The notes beneath the pieces were generated by a model. The model saw only the letters and a list, made by a program, of their open reading frames with translations. It did no database searches and was not told the origin of the DNA. From Bacteroidales bacterium (GTDB taxonomy: Bacteria > Bacteroidota > Bacteroidia > Bacteroidales > 4484-276): DNA of 64,000 bases. This document shows positions 46,011-54,717 of this stretch, one piece after another. The stretch is from positions 36,559-100,558 of the forward strand of contig JACZJL010000098.1 in assembly GCA_014860585.1 (NCBI GenBank). Direction: 5' to 3'. The position numbers were made by a program, and so were the translations under genes. Position 1 is the stretch's first letter. Each line of letters starts with the position of its first letter.

Positions 46011-47060
46011 CTAAAGTTCTCCATTGGTTGAAATTTGCTGAAACTCCTCTATATCCACGATCATATCCCAGGCGTAGCGGACAAACATTTTTCCGACTTT
46101 GTAATCGGTAAAAGGGGGTACTTCCTCGCCAAGAGCAAGTTGAACAAGCGCCTCAGGGATGTTTTGTCCTGCGCCCACTGCGAGGTAAATCCATGCCGGC
46201 ATACGCGGGTTGATTTCGAGTAGAAAAAAGTCGTTCTGTTTGTCTTTCATCAACTCCAGCTCAAACCCCCCGCGCCATTTGGTCTGGCTGATAAATTGGT
46301 TAGTCATCTCGAGCATCCGGTAATCAGAAATCGAAACCCCGCCCCATGCTTTGCCCTTATCGGTAATATACTGCTTTCGCATGGGCACAGCGGCTATCGT
46401 GTTGCCAAGCCCGTCGCCTAATCCGGTTACATTAAACTCGCTGCCATGCACAAACTCCTGAATGATGATGGGCGCTCCCCATTTGGCAGTGATTTTATTG
46501 TAGTAGGTTTTCACCTGGTCTTCATTGTAAGCCACATAGGCTTCGTAGTATTTTCCCTTAACCAATACCGGAAATTCAAAATCCTTCGAAAGTTTTTGCG
46601 CAGAACCCAGATCATAATATACCTTTCCCTTTGGAACTTTAATTCCATACTTTCTTCCAAACTCGTCGAGGTTCACTTTGTGGCGCTCCTCAAATTGCTC
46701 AAGAGTTGGCAGAAAAGTATGGATTCCCATCTCTTTCAGTTGTTTTTCAAGTTTGATGAATGGGTAAAGTTCAGCATCAAAATTGGGGATAATGATATCC
46801 AGTTTTTCCTGTGAATGAATGTATTCAAGGCGCTCCATGATCACCTCTGCTCCAGATGAAGGATAGGGAATGAGGTAGGTTTTATCCACCAGGTCGTGCA
46901 TGAAAATACCCGGCTCCAGCGATTCATAACTTAATCCAATAATGCGGCAATCAAAGGATTTGGCTTCTTTCAAACCCCTGATAACAGCAACGCCTGGTCC
47001 CGGACTGTCAATAGCGTTCAAGCCGGAAACTGCGATTGTGAGTTGTCTTTTATTCGCCAT
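46011..47060 (-). CDS. ATP-grasp ligase (carbamoyl-phosphate-synthase-like)
   Basis: A 349-residue protein. The N-terminal pre-ATP-grasp part (TIAVSGLNAIDSPGPGVAVI) is followed by the ATP-grasp core: FPVLVKGKYYEAYVA, PIIIQEFVHGSEFNVTG and the metal site FELELMKD then FFLLEINPRMPAW. It should make an amide or ester bond through an acyl phosphate. It is much shorter than carbamoyl-phosphate synthase and lacks its second half, so it is a stand-alone ligase. Its start overlaps the PqqD-like gene by 11 nt, implying that the two proteins act together. Confidence 0.88.
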   Translation of the reverse strand: MANKRQLTIAVSGLNAIDSPGPGVAVIRGLKEAKSFDCRIIGLSYESLEPGIFMHDLVDKTYLIPYPSSGAEVIMERLEYIHSQEKLDIIIPNFDAELYPFIKLEKQLKEMGIHTFLPTLEQFEERHKVNLDEFGRKYGIKVPKGKVYYDLGSAQKLSKDFEFPVLVKGKYYEAYVAYNEDQVKTYYNKITAKWGAPIIIQEFVHGSEFNVTGLGDGLGNTIAAVPMRKQYITDKGKAWGGVSISDYRMLEMTNQFISQTKWRGGFELELMKDKQNDFFLLEINPRMPAWIYLAVGAGQNIPEALVQLALGEEVPPFTDYKVGKMFVRYAWDMIVDIEEFQQISTNGEL

Positions 47061-47334
47061 TTTCCACCAATGAATAGTTCTTCAATAACCCCAGGAAATC
47101 CTCAAAGTCTTTCTCGAAAGTGGTTTTCTCAACAAAATACTTTCCGATGGTAGCTTGCACTATTTCCAGCTGGGCTTTACCCTCTTTCAAATCGTTGATA
47201 ATGGATGCGCCCATAGGATTCACTGTAAAAGACTCCCCGGTGTCAGGATTAAAAATAAGCCCTGAAGCGCTGACAGCAACATTTTTTTTAATTTTCATGG
47301 GATGATTTATTTGGATAAAATCCTGATTGTTCAT
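47050..47334 (-). CDS. PqqD-like small protein (possible peptide-recognition element)
   Basis: 94 residues from ATG 47334, directly after the TAA of the T9SS gene; ATG 47298 (MKIKKNVAVS) is an equally good start. The sequence IKKNVAVSASGLIFNPDTGE, SFTVNPMGASIINDLKEGK and a C-terminal helix pattern fit the PqqD fold (a winged helix used as a RiPP leader-peptide recognition domain), or its relatives in HPr-rel-A systems. No precursor peptide is obvious. Overlap with the ATP-grasp gene is its strongest functional clue. Confidence 0.8.
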   Translation of the reverse strand: MNNQDFIQINHPMKIKKNVAVSASGLIFNPDTGESFTVNPMGASIINDLKEGKAQLEIVQATIGKYFVEKTTFEKDFEDFLGLLKNYSLVENGE

Positions 47335-48126
47335 TTAATTGATAATCAACTTCCGAGCCTGTGATTGCCAGTTACCTGCCTGTAAATGGTAAAAATAAAT
47401 TCCTCTCGGATACTGGGTGGTTTCGATTTTAACCTCCCTTGCGTGATGATCAACCGGAATCGTGCGAATGGTTTTCCCTTCTCCATTTAAAAGCAAAATA
47501 TTGCCTGTTTGCTCATTCTCAGGCAACTCATAAGGGATGGTCGTAAAGGAAAAGGCGGGATTCGGAAATGCATTGAGAGCATTATATTTGACTGCGTTTT
47601 CCTCCACATCAAAAGAAGTTTGTTGTCCGGGCAAATGATAAACATACGTTTGGACGGTATAGGGAGTAATTGAGTAGTCATAGCTGTAGGCAGTCATTTT
47701 TGTACTTCCGTCACTCAGCGTATGGACATAAATATACTGGCAGCCCGGGATAGTCAGTAAAACAGTTCCATCCTCCTTAACCACTTTCGCAGTAAATGTA
47801 TAATATTGACCTGGCTCATCGTACAGATAATAGATGTAAGCAAGGCACAGACTATTATCAGTAGTAAAAAGATTTTCCGAAACAAAGCGAATATCATATA
47901 GCCATTGACCGTTTGGAACAACAAGTGGAATTGTTTTCCAGGGTGTATGATCAATGTTATAAATCCGGCATTGCTCGGCAGCCACATGCATGATATAAAA
48001 TTTGTCGCCTGAATTGGCAAGAGAAGTATAGGTACCCGATTGGTCGTACATTTCTTCAAATGTGATTTGCCCAAAAGCAAAATTCAGGCTGATAACGAAT
48101 GCAATTACAAATGTTACGTGTTTCAT
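47335..48126 (-). CDS. T9SS-secreted protein with C-terminal sorting domain
   Basis: 263 residues. A signal peptide (about 1-19, ending AFGQ) is followed by a roughly 170-residue beta-rich domain with aromatic repeats (YIYYLYDEPGQYYTFTAK, KMTAYSYDYSITPYTVQTYV) and a type A sorting domain (ALNAFPNPAFSFTTIPYEL, then YPRGIYFYHLQAGN and KLIIN at the end). It should be exported across the outer membrane and anchored or released. It is the first gene of the PqqD/ATP-grasp unit, with zero gap to the next gene. Whether it is cargo modified by that unit is unknown. Confidence 0.85.
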   Translation of the reverse strand: MKHVTFVIAFVISLNFAFGQITFEEMYDQSGTYTSLANSGDKFYIMHVAAEQCRIYNIDHTPWKTIPLVVPNGQWLYDIRFVSENLFTTDNSLCLAYIYYLYDEPGQYYTFTAKVVKEDGTVLLTIPGCQYIYVHTLSDGSTKMTAYSYDYSITPYTVQTYVYHLPGQQTSFDVEENAVKYNALNAFPNPAFSFTTIPYELPENEQTGNILLLNGEGKTIRTIPVDHHAREVKIETTQYPRGIYFYHLQAGNWQSQARKLIIN

Positions 48127-48150
48127 ATTGATTAAGATTTAAAATTTCGG

Positions 48151-48158
48151 CAAAAGTA
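48151..48158 (-). promoter_or_regulatory. -7 promoter element TACTTTTG for the PqqD/ATP-grasp unit
   Basis: A full TAnnTTTG match on the minus strand followed by CCG, 24 nt before the first ATG of the seven-gene unit. Confidence 0.5.
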
Positions 48159-48161
48159 GTA

Positions 48162-50303
48162 TTAGTAGCAATTAGGGAAAGTGATTGTGGAAGTGTTGTA
48201 CATTTTGATCAGGTAGGCTCTTCCGGGAGACAGACTGGTTAATGAAAAAACCTGTTGATCAGGCCAATAAACCCTCCATCCGGCTAATTCAACAATGATG
48301 GCCATTTGGTTTAAAAATTTTGGCTCCAGGTTAACGATTTCAACATCGCAGCCCGATAGTACCGGCAGCAGGTTCCATCCGGTGATTAATGATTTCTGTT
48401 TATTCATCAGTGTATTACCGCGGATGCGAAGCAATTCAGCGTTGGTAAGTTTAATCCGGTAACCATTATAAGGATTAAAATTAGTGAGTGTGTGAATACC
48501 ACCGGCAGGGTAAATCATCCCCTCATCACCGGCAATAATCACCAGTGAATTGATGATTTGATTCAACACTGTATCAATATCATCATTTGTTGGGGTGATA
48601 AAACATGAAAGACTGTTCCACCCCTGGTTTAACTCAATGTTAAAGCCCGCTGGTGCTGATAGCGTTTTTTGGGCAACCAGTACTGGGGTTCTGTCAGCAT
48701 TTTCATACATCGATCTGAAGGTATTAATTTCACCGGAAGAATGGCTGAACATTTCAGCAAGCCATTTATCATTAATCGTCTGGTAATAAACCCTGGCGGA
48801 AATTTCAACATGCCCGAAGTATTGATTGAGAGGAATATGGTAATGCAACTGGTCGCTGCCGGACCCTTCGATCCCGTCTTGTTTGTTAAAATCCGGGTCT
48901 ATGGTCGCAAGTCCTGCAATCCTGGTTGTATCGTAACTATAATGTGAAGAGTTGAAACCCACCGGCGGTAACCGGTTGTCTTTCAGATGCTGATATGCCC
49001 GCTCAAGTACTGTCGTCACATTTGAATTTACATCACCCATCACCATTTCGTAAATCTGCACCTGATCCTCGCTGATAATTAGATTGTGATGAGGTTCGTA
49101 GGTACTATTCTCATGAATTAAGTTGAAGTTTTCATCTGCTCTCCCACTGTGAAACAAAGTATCACCTGATTCAGTTAAAGCAACCACTTCAACCCATGCT
49201 CTCCTGCTTGGAAAACCCGATGGGAATTTGTGACCGGCTTTGTTTTTCAATGTAAGTGCTAAGAACAAGGTGTCATTTGTCCGGTCAGTTTCTGCTAATA
49301 CAAGGTCAAGAGTTTGCTGTTGCAACATCCTGGTTGAACGATTGATGGTTGAATCAAATTGGACTGCAGTGGCTGTAACGCCAATATTTTCTCCATTTTC
49401 TTTTAGTAAACGTCCCATAAAAACATTGGCTCCGGCATGCTGATGCATGGCAAAAGGGGACCGGGGTTGCAGCCAGGGAGGAGCAGAACTCATTTTAACA
49501 GGATCATCAATACGCGGAACGTGACAACTTTGACATGTTATATTGGTTTGAGAAAACACTGAATTGTTCCACTCATGATAAATGGCCTGCTCAACAAACT
49601 TTTCACCTGTCGGAAGACCATTCAGATCAACTGAGTTTGTCAATAGCGTGTGGCATGAAGCACACAGTCGCGAATCGTTCACATGATTGCTATGTACCGG
49701 AGTATAACCGGTATTGAAAAACATGGGATTGGCAAATGGACTGGCAAATGGCCCCCAGATGATCTTGTTTGTGCCAGTAATGAAAGTTCCAGAAAAGTAC
49801 CCCAACGAACCCGGCGTAATTTGATGGCACACCGTGCATTGGACACCATCCATTGCCAGCGGGTCATTTTTCATTTCAGCAAGAGAATATAAAGCCTGTC
49901 CTGAATGATGTGCATTGACATTGCCAACGGGTGCATGGCAGGTAGTGCACACATTCTCCAGGGTTTCTTTGTGAGCTGGATTCACCAGGCCTTCATGACT
50001 TACTTTTGCCTGCCAGAGCGGGTCTTTTGCCGAGTTGGCCATCATCGTCGAGCGCCAGTCGTTGGCAATGGCCACTGATTTTCCCTGCAGGTTGACCATT
50101 GAATTGTGACACAATGCACAGGTTCCCGATCCTGCGAACAAATCATTATAGCCCTGAGGCAAGTCTGTATTCCGGTTGATGCGTGAAATCAATTCATCAC
50201 CAATGCCCCCTGCTGTTTTCACTGTTGTTGGTCTTGTAAAAGCAATGAACAACAGTGCTATAAAAAATAATGGCGGGATGTAATATAATTTGCTCAGGTT
50301 CAT
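48162..50303 (-). CDS. Pentaheme c-type cytochrome, exported
   Basis: 713 residues with an N-terminal signal/anchor (YIPPLFFIALLFIAF). Five CxxCH heme sites occur in the first third: CALCH, CTTCH, CTVCH, CASCH and CQSCH. The rest is non-heme; the C-terminal 170 residues contain a duplicated motif (LNQGWNSLSCFI and LITGWNLLPVLSG) seen in secreted Bacteroidota proteins, but no clear sorting domain, the chain ending ITFPNCY. It probably carries electrons in the periplasm or at the cell surface. Its partner is unknown. Confidence 0.85.
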   Translation of the reverse strand: MNLSKLYYIPPLFFIALLFIAFTRPTTVKTAGGIGDELISRINRNTDLPQGYNDLFAGSGTCALCHNSMVNLQGKSVAIANDWRSTMMANSAKDPLWQAKVSHEGLVNPAHKETLENVCTTCHAPVGNVNAHHSGQALYSLAEMKNDPLAMDGVQCTVCHQITPGSLGYFSGTFITGTNKIIWGPFASPFANPMFFNTGYTPVHSNHVNDSRLCASCHTLLTNSVDLNGLPTGEKFVEQAIYHEWNNSVFSQTNITCQSCHVPRIDDPVKMSSAPPWLQPRSPFAMHQHAGANVFMGRLLKENGENIGVTATAVQFDSTINRSTRMLQQQTLDLVLAETDRTNDTLFLALTLKNKAGHKFPSGFPSRRAWVEVVALTESGDTLFHSGRADENFNLIHENSTYEPHHNLIISEDQVQIYEMVMGDVNSNVTTVLERAYQHLKDNRLPPVGFNSSHYSYDTTRIAGLATIDPDFNKQDGIEGSGSDQLHYHIPLNQYFGHVEISARVYYQTINDKWLAEMFSHSSGEINTFRSMYENADRTPVLVAQKTLSAPAGFNIELNQGWNSLSCFITPTNDDIDTVLNQIINSLVIIAGDEGMIYPAGGIHTLTNFNPYNGYRIKLTNAELLRIRGNTLMNKQKSLITGWNLLPVLSGCDVEIVNLEPKFLNQMAIIVELAGWRVYWPDQQVFSLTSLSPGRAYLIKMYNTSTITFPNCY

Positions 50304-50346
50304 ATTTTGGCTTTTTTCAGGGAAATAATAGCTTTTAATTCGGATG

Positions 50347-50354
50347 CAAAACTA
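50347..50354 (-). promoter_or_regulatory. -7 promoter element TAGTTTTG for the pentaheme cytochrome
   Basis: A full TAnnTTTG match on the minus strand, 43 nt before the start. Confidence 0.45.
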
Positions 50355-50440
50355 CCGTACACAACCTGACTGGCAGTTATGAAATTCAAATTGATTTGTA
50401 CAAGATTTTAAGATAGAAATCAATTGTAATAAAAACCGGT

Positions 50441-50448
50441 TATGTTTG
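50441..50448 (+). promoter_or_regulatory. -7 promoter element TATGTTTG inside an inverted repeat
   Basis: A full TAnnTTTG match, 41 nt before ATG 50490. It is flanked by AAAAACCG (50431-50438) and CGGTTTTT (50452-50459), an inverted repeat centred on the promoter that could bind a regulator. Confidence 0.5.
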
Positions 50449-50489
50449 CGACGGTTTTTTTCAATTGAATTTGATAAGATAGTAAAGGA

Positions 50490-51533
50490 ATGGCAAAGCA
50501 ACGAATTTTACTTCCGGATATACTTAAAGGGGTTGCAGTGATTTTTATGATCCAGGTTCACATCATGAAACTGTTTGCAACTACTGAAGTACTTGAAAGT
50601 TTTGCCGGGAAGCTTACACTGTTTTTTGGCGGCCCACCGGCAGCACCGGTTTTTATGGCTGTTATGGGTTTTTTTATTGCTACATCAAATAAGAAACCTA
50701 CACAAGACCTGCAAAGGGGTTTCAAACTGATCGGGCTTGGTTTTTTGCTCAACATCGGGATGAACATCCATGTACTGACTAAAATTTTTACAGGCGCCCT
50801 CGACCTGAATCCATGGCATTACTTATTTGGTGTGGATATTCTTTTTCTTGCAGGGCTCAGCATCATTTTACTTACATCCATGAAATACCTTTTTGGGAAA
50901 AAGCTGCTACCCTTTATCTTACTTTCAGCCATAGCAGCTTTTATTCATCATTTTTTGCCTGTTCATCAAGGAGAAATAACCTGGATAACCTACTTTCAGT
51001 CTTTTTTCTGGGGAGAATTTGCATGGTCCTATTTCCCTTTTCTTCCCTGGATTATTTATCCCACAGTTGGATTTATTTTCAGAATCGTTCTCGAAAACTA
51101 CCAATTGGAGCAAGTATCTTCAAAGGGACTTGTTTATTTCATTTTTTCATTATTGATAATCCTTTGGATTTCATTACCGATGGCTTTTGATGTTCCCTAC
51201 TCCTTAACCGGTAGATATTACCAAAAACCATTTCTGGTTGCTTGGGTCCTGCTGTTTTTACTTTTTTGGGTCATGCTTTTTAAATACTGGACAGTTAATC
51301 GCAGTCAGTGGCCTTTTTTCAGTTATCTGGCCTGGGTAGGAGAAAATGTGACAGTCTTTTATGTTTTTCAATGGCTCATCATTGGCAACCTGGCCACAGC
51401 AATTTATCGGACTCAGCATGGGATTATGCTGGTCCTTTGGTTTATAGCAATTTTAATAATATCAAGTTTCCTGGTTTTTATTTGGAAAAAGTTATCAGTG
51501 AGCAGAAAACGCAGCCAGTCTTTCGTAGTTTGA
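50490..51533 (+). CDS. Membrane acyltransferase-like protein (HGSNAT/DUF1624 type)
   Basis: A 347-residue protein with about ten transmembrane helices. The start LPDILKGVAVIFMIQVHIMK resembles the DxxRGxxxxxMxxxH first helix of heparan-alpha-glucosaminide N-acetyltransferase-like and acyltransferase-3 proteins, and HIMKLF supplies a candidate catalytic His. GGPPAAPVFMAVMGFF and LLNIGMNIHVL follow. It would move an acyl group from a cytoplasmic donor to a periplasmic acceptor. The acceptor is unknown; it stands alone. Confidence 0.75.
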   Translation: MAKQRILLPDILKGVAVIFMIQVHIMKLFATTEVLESFAGKLTLFFGGPPAAPVFMAVMGFFIATSNKKPTQDLQRGFKLIGLGFLLNIGMNIHVLTKIFTGALDLNPWHYLFGVDILFLAGLSIILLTSMKYLFGKKLLPFILLSAIAAFIHHFLPVHQGEITWITYFQSFFWGEFAWSYFPFLPWIIYPTVGFIFRIVLENYQLEQVSSKGLVYFIFSLLIILWISLPMAFDVPYSLTGRYYQKPFLVAWVLLFLLFWVMLFKYWTVNRSQWPFFSYLAWVGENVTVFYVFQWLIIGNLATAIYRTQHGIMLVLWFIAILIISSFLVFIWKKLSVSRKRSQSFVV

Positions 51534-51568
51534 GTAGAAATTCCACTGTCGGCCATCCAAAAAGCAGA

Positions 51569-52120
51569 TTAACCTGAAACTCTTTTAAAGTCACTTACTG
51601 TTATTCCCGTAACCGATTTAAATTGTGTGGAAAGATACTGAACGCTGCTGTACCCCATCATATAGGCTATTTCACTAAGGCTCAACTCTCCCTGATGAAT
51701 CAATTCCTTCACTTTGTCGATCTTTTGCTGGATGATAAATTTCTCCAGCGTAAGGTGTTCATGCTTAGAGAAAATTGAGGAAATGTATTGGTAAGAAAGA
51801 TCAAACCGCTCGACAAGATAATCTGAATTACGCACCATGGCATTATATGTACTGTATTGCACCAGGTTGATCACTGCATTTTTTATTTGCTCAACCAGTT
51901 GATCCTCCTTATCATGCAGCAATTCAAATCCATCTTCCGCCAACAATGTTGTAATTTGCTCCAGGCTTACCTGCTCAGGATCAAAGCTTACATCAGCCTC
52001 TCCCAGCTCAATATGATTTACTTCAACTCCGGCATCCCTGAAAATTCTGCTTACCAATTTCAAACAACATTGGCAAGACATGTTTTTTATAATCAACCGT
52101 TGACGAGTCCTTTTATTCAT
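51569..52120 (-). CDS. HMA-like/AraC-type transcriptional regulator
   Basis: A 183-residue fusion. The N-terminal part (about 1-70) has the ferredoxin-like fold of heavy-metal-associated domains with MSCQCCLKLV in place of GMTCxxC, a possible metal or thiol sensor. The C-terminal part (about 90-183) is an AraC helix-turn-helix (LSLSEIAYMMGYSSVQYLST, then FKSVTGITVSDFK). Similar regulators in this phylum often adjoin copper or heavy-metal genes, but none is next to it here; the divergent neighbour is a repeat-built T9SS protein. Confidence 0.88.
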   Translation of the reverse strand: MNKRTRQRLIIKNMSCQCCLKLVSRIFRDAGVEVNHIELGEADVSFDPEQVSLEQITTLLAEDGFELLHDKEDQLVEQIKNAVINLVQYSTYNAMVRNSDYLVERFDLSYQYISSIFSKHEHLTLEKFIIQQKIDKVKELIHQGELSLSEIAYMMGYSSVQYLSTQFKSVTGITVSDFKRVSG

Positions 52121-52190
52121 GATAATTTGACGGGGGACAAAAATAGAGATAAAATCTTATACAAAATTTATCAAATTTCATAACAGTGGA

Positions 52191-52202
52191 GGAGTTAACT
52201 CC
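52191..52202. promoter_or_regulatory. Palindrome GGAGTTAACTCC, candidate operator
   Basis: A perfect 12-bp palindrome ending 3 nt before the -7 element at 52206, in the divergent spacer between the HMA-AraC regulator and the T9SS repeat protein. Confidence 0.45.
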
Positions 52203-52205
52203 AGC

Positions 52206-52213
52206 TACTTTTG
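52206..52213 (+). promoter_or_regulatory. -7 promoter element TACTTTTG for the T9SS repeat protein
   Basis: A full TAnnTTTG match followed by CTACC, 53 nt before ATG 52267. Confidence 0.5.
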
Positions 52214-52266
52214 CTACCTGAAATAATTTTAAATTCACTTTTATTATTCACCAAAAATTTTTAACT

Positions 52267-53736
52267 ATGAAAAACTTACAAAGACTCTTCGCTGCAACAT
52301 GTTTGATCATGTTTCTCTCATTGAGTATTTCAGTTAAAGCTCAAATTCCTTGTGAACCAGTCAATCAACAAGCCACTGAAATTACTGCGCACACCGCCGT
52401 TCTTAGCTGGGAAGGCCTCACCGGCTATACCAAAGTACGTTACTATCCTTCAGGGACTGCAGATTACAAAATCAGAGGTGCTCACCTTAATAATACTGTA
52501 ACTCTTGGGTTCCTTTTAGCAGATACCGATTACACCTGGGAAATCAGTACCTTCTGTGATGGTGTATGGACGGAGTATGGCTGGCCACAAACATTTACAA
52601 CCCTTGAAGACAATGTAGTGTGCGAGCCCATCAATCAACAGGCCACTGAAATTACTGCACATACCGCTGTTCTGAATTGGGAAGGCCTCACCGGCTACAC
52701 CAAAGTACGTTACTATCCTTCAGGGACCACAGATTACAAAATCAGAGGCGCACAACTTAATAATACTGTAACCCTTGGGTTCCTTTTGGCTGATACCGAT
52801 TACACCTGGGAAATCAGTACTTTCTGCAACGGAGCGTGGACAGCGTATGGCTGGCCACAAACTTTTACAACCCTTGAAGATACTGTAGTGTGTGAGCCCA
52901 TCAATCAACAGGCGACTGAAATTACTGCACACACCGCCGTTCTGAGCTGGGAAGGCCTCACCGGCTACACCAAGGTACGTTACTACCCGACAGGAACAAC
53001 AAATTATAAATTCAGAGGCGCACACCTTAATAATACTGTAACTCTTGGTTTTCTTGCTGCAGAGACTGAATACACCTGGGAAATCAGTACTTTCTGCAAC
53101 GGAGCGTGGACAGCGTATGGCTGGCCACAAACTTTTACAACCCTCGTAAGCACGCAGGTGTGTGAGCCCACTAACCAGGTTGCCACTGAAATTACATCCA
53201 CAGGTGCTACCTTAAGTTGGGAAAGTCTTACAGTTCCTGCAAAAGTTCGCTTTTATCCAAGCGGAACAACAGAGTATAAGATTAAAGGAGCTTTCCTTAA
53301 CAATACCGTTACTCTCACTTGCCTACTTCCGGAAACGGATTATACCTGGGAGCTGAGTGTTTTCTGCAATGGGATATGGACAGAATTTGGCTGGCCTGAA
53401 TCCTTTACGACATTAGCTGCAGGAGCTATGCCAGGTAATGAAAGTATGATAAAAACATTGGTCATGGAAAATGAGTTTATTGACATCCTTGAATCAACAG
53501 CCTACCCTAATCCATTTAATAACCACACCAATTTGATTTTTAATTCATTTGAAGGAACAATCATATCATTAAAGGTGATCAATCTTCTGGGTGAAGTGGT
53601 TTATGAAATGAATGACGTTGCATCTGAGGGTCAAAACAGCATCTTACTCGATTTAAGCAATGTAAACAGCGGCGTATATTTTGCCATTCTCCAAACCGGT
53701 GATTCATTGAATAAGATCAAACTGATTAAAAAATAG
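52267..53736 (+). CDS. T9SS-secreted protein made of four fibronectin-III-like repeats
   Basis: 489 residues: signal peptide (about 1-26, ending VKA), four tandem repeats of 90 residues, a short linker and a type A sorting domain (STAYPNPFNNHTNLIF; SGVYFAILQTGD; KIKLIKK at the end). Each repeat opens CEPxNQ, has AVLSWEGLTGYTKVRYYPSG and TDYTWEISTFCNG, and ends FTTL, fitting a fibronectin-III fold with two Cys per unit. Repeats one to three are nearly identical; the fourth has diverged. Probably a cell-surface adhesin or scaffold. Confidence 0.88.
   Translation: MKNLQRLFAATCLIMFLSLSISVKAQIPCEPVNQQATEITAHTAVLSWEGLTGYTKVRYYPSGTADYKIRGAHLNNTVTLGFLLADTDYTWEISTFCDGVWTEYGWPQTFTTLEDNVVCEPINQQATEITAHTAVLNWEGLTGYTKVRYYPSGTTDYKIRGAQLNNTVTLGFLLADTDYTWEISTFCNGAWTAYGWPQTFTTLEDTVVCEPINQQATEITAHTAVLSWEGLTGYTKVRYYPTGTTNYKFRGAHLNNTVTLGFLAAETEYTWEISTFCNGAWTAYGWPQTFTTLVSTQVCEPTNQVATEITSTGATLSWESLTVPAKVRFYPSGTTEYKIKGAFLNNTVTLTCLLPETDYTWELSVFCNGIWTEFGWPESFTTLAAGAMPGNESMIKTLVMENEFIDILESTAYPNPFNNHTNLIFNSFEGTIISLKVINLLGEVVYEMNDVASEGQNSILLDLSNVNSGVYFAILQTGDSLNKIKLIKK
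52351..53430 (+). repeat. Four tandem 270-bp coding repeats
   Basis: Units start at 52351, 52621, 52891 and 53161, an exact 270-bp period. The first three are nearly identical in DNA, including synonymous positions, which shows recent duplication or gene conversion. Confidence 0.95.
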
Positions 53737-53757
53737 ACTTCGCAATATTGTGCGAGT

Positions 53758-53787
53758 AAGCCCCCTTCCATAAAAAGTTGGGGGCTT
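53758..53787 (+). terminator. Intrinsic terminator after the T9SS repeat protein
   Basis: AAGCCCCC (53758-53765) pairs with GGGGGCTT (53780-53787) over a 14-nt loop, followed by a T run. Confidence 0.85.
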
Positions 53788-53949
53788 TTTGTTTCTTTGA
53801 ATTTTGGAAGTAATAAACCTCTATTGGTAAATACCGATGGATAATACTGCTGAGTGTAAATATCGCTTCGCTCATGTACTATTAAATGATTCCACCCGCT
53901 ATTACCAGACAGCCAAAATGTATATCAAATTCTAATTTCTAAAAGTAAA

Positions 53950-54642
53950 TTAACCATTCACACTAATCTTTTCAAGCATCGGGAAATTGATAATTTCAAG
54001 GTGATTACCTTCGGATGTGACAATTTCATCTTCCTTGAACTTCTTTAGCACACGGATAAAACTCTCTTTGGTCATCCCGGTCATATCGGCAAGGTCTTGC
54101 CTTGAAAGTGTCAGTTTGAAAGGATTTTGTTTATAAATGGAATTGGAGAGATAGAGTAGCGTTTCAGCTACTCTGCCGTAAACATGCTTGTGCGTTTGTC
54201 CCGAGAGTCTGTCATACAAATTTATGGACTGCTGACTGATTTTTTTAATCACTTCCAAAGAAAAATCAGGATTTGTTCTCATCAATTCATTCATAACAGG
54301 CAGATCAATGATACAAGCAGTGGTTTCTTCACAAGCTTCAGCAGTGAAATGATGGCGTTGATCGATATAAATGCCCGGAACAAAAATGTATTCAACCGGC
54401 TTCGCAAGGCCTATGATCAGATTACTACTGTTATTATGTTCTACAAAAAGTTTGACCAATCCAGATGTAACACAAACCAAATTATGACAGGGAGTCCCTT
54501 GCTTAAAAAGGATCTCCCCTGGTTTGAAACGAATGGTTACACGGTGGCAATCAATCTGAGCGATTTCGTTCTCATTCAAAGCCCTGAACACATCAGCGCG
54601 CCGACTACATACCAGGCAGTTTCCATTGATGATCTCACCCAT
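53950..54642 (-). CDS. Crp/Fnr family transcriptional regulator
   Basis: A 230-residue regulator: cyclic-nucleotide-binding-like beta roll (about 20-140, FKPGEILFKQGTPCHNLVCV) and a C-terminal winged helix (about 165-230). The recognition helix MTKESFIRVLKKF keeps the Glu and Arg that contact TTGA in Fnr/Crp. Seven cysteines include NCLVC at residues 9-12 and Cys32, but the spacing differs from E. coli FNR, so an iron-sulfur sensor is possible but unproven. It is divergent from the cytochrome cluster with a perfect FNR-type box between. Confidence 0.93.
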   Translation of the reverse strand: MGEIINGNCLVCSRRADVFRALNENEIAQIDCHRVTIRFKPGEILFKQGTPCHNLVCVTSGLVKLFVEHNNSSNLIIGLAKPVEYIFVPGIYIDQRHHFTAEACEETTACIIDLPVMNELMRTNPDFSLEVIKKISQQSINLYDRLSGQTHKHVYGRVAETLLYLSNSIYKQNPFKLTLSRQDLADMTGMTKESFIRVLKKFKEDEIVTSEGNHLEIINFPMLEKISVNG

Positions 54643-54717
54643 TTTTAAAACTATATTTTATGATTTTCTAAATACGCCGCAAAATTAAGTATAAAATGAC
54701 AAAGAAATAATTTTTCA

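Noticed and set aside
52351..53430. CRISPR array
   Set aside because: The 270-bp units are in-frame protein repeats with no spacers, inside a secreted-protein gene.
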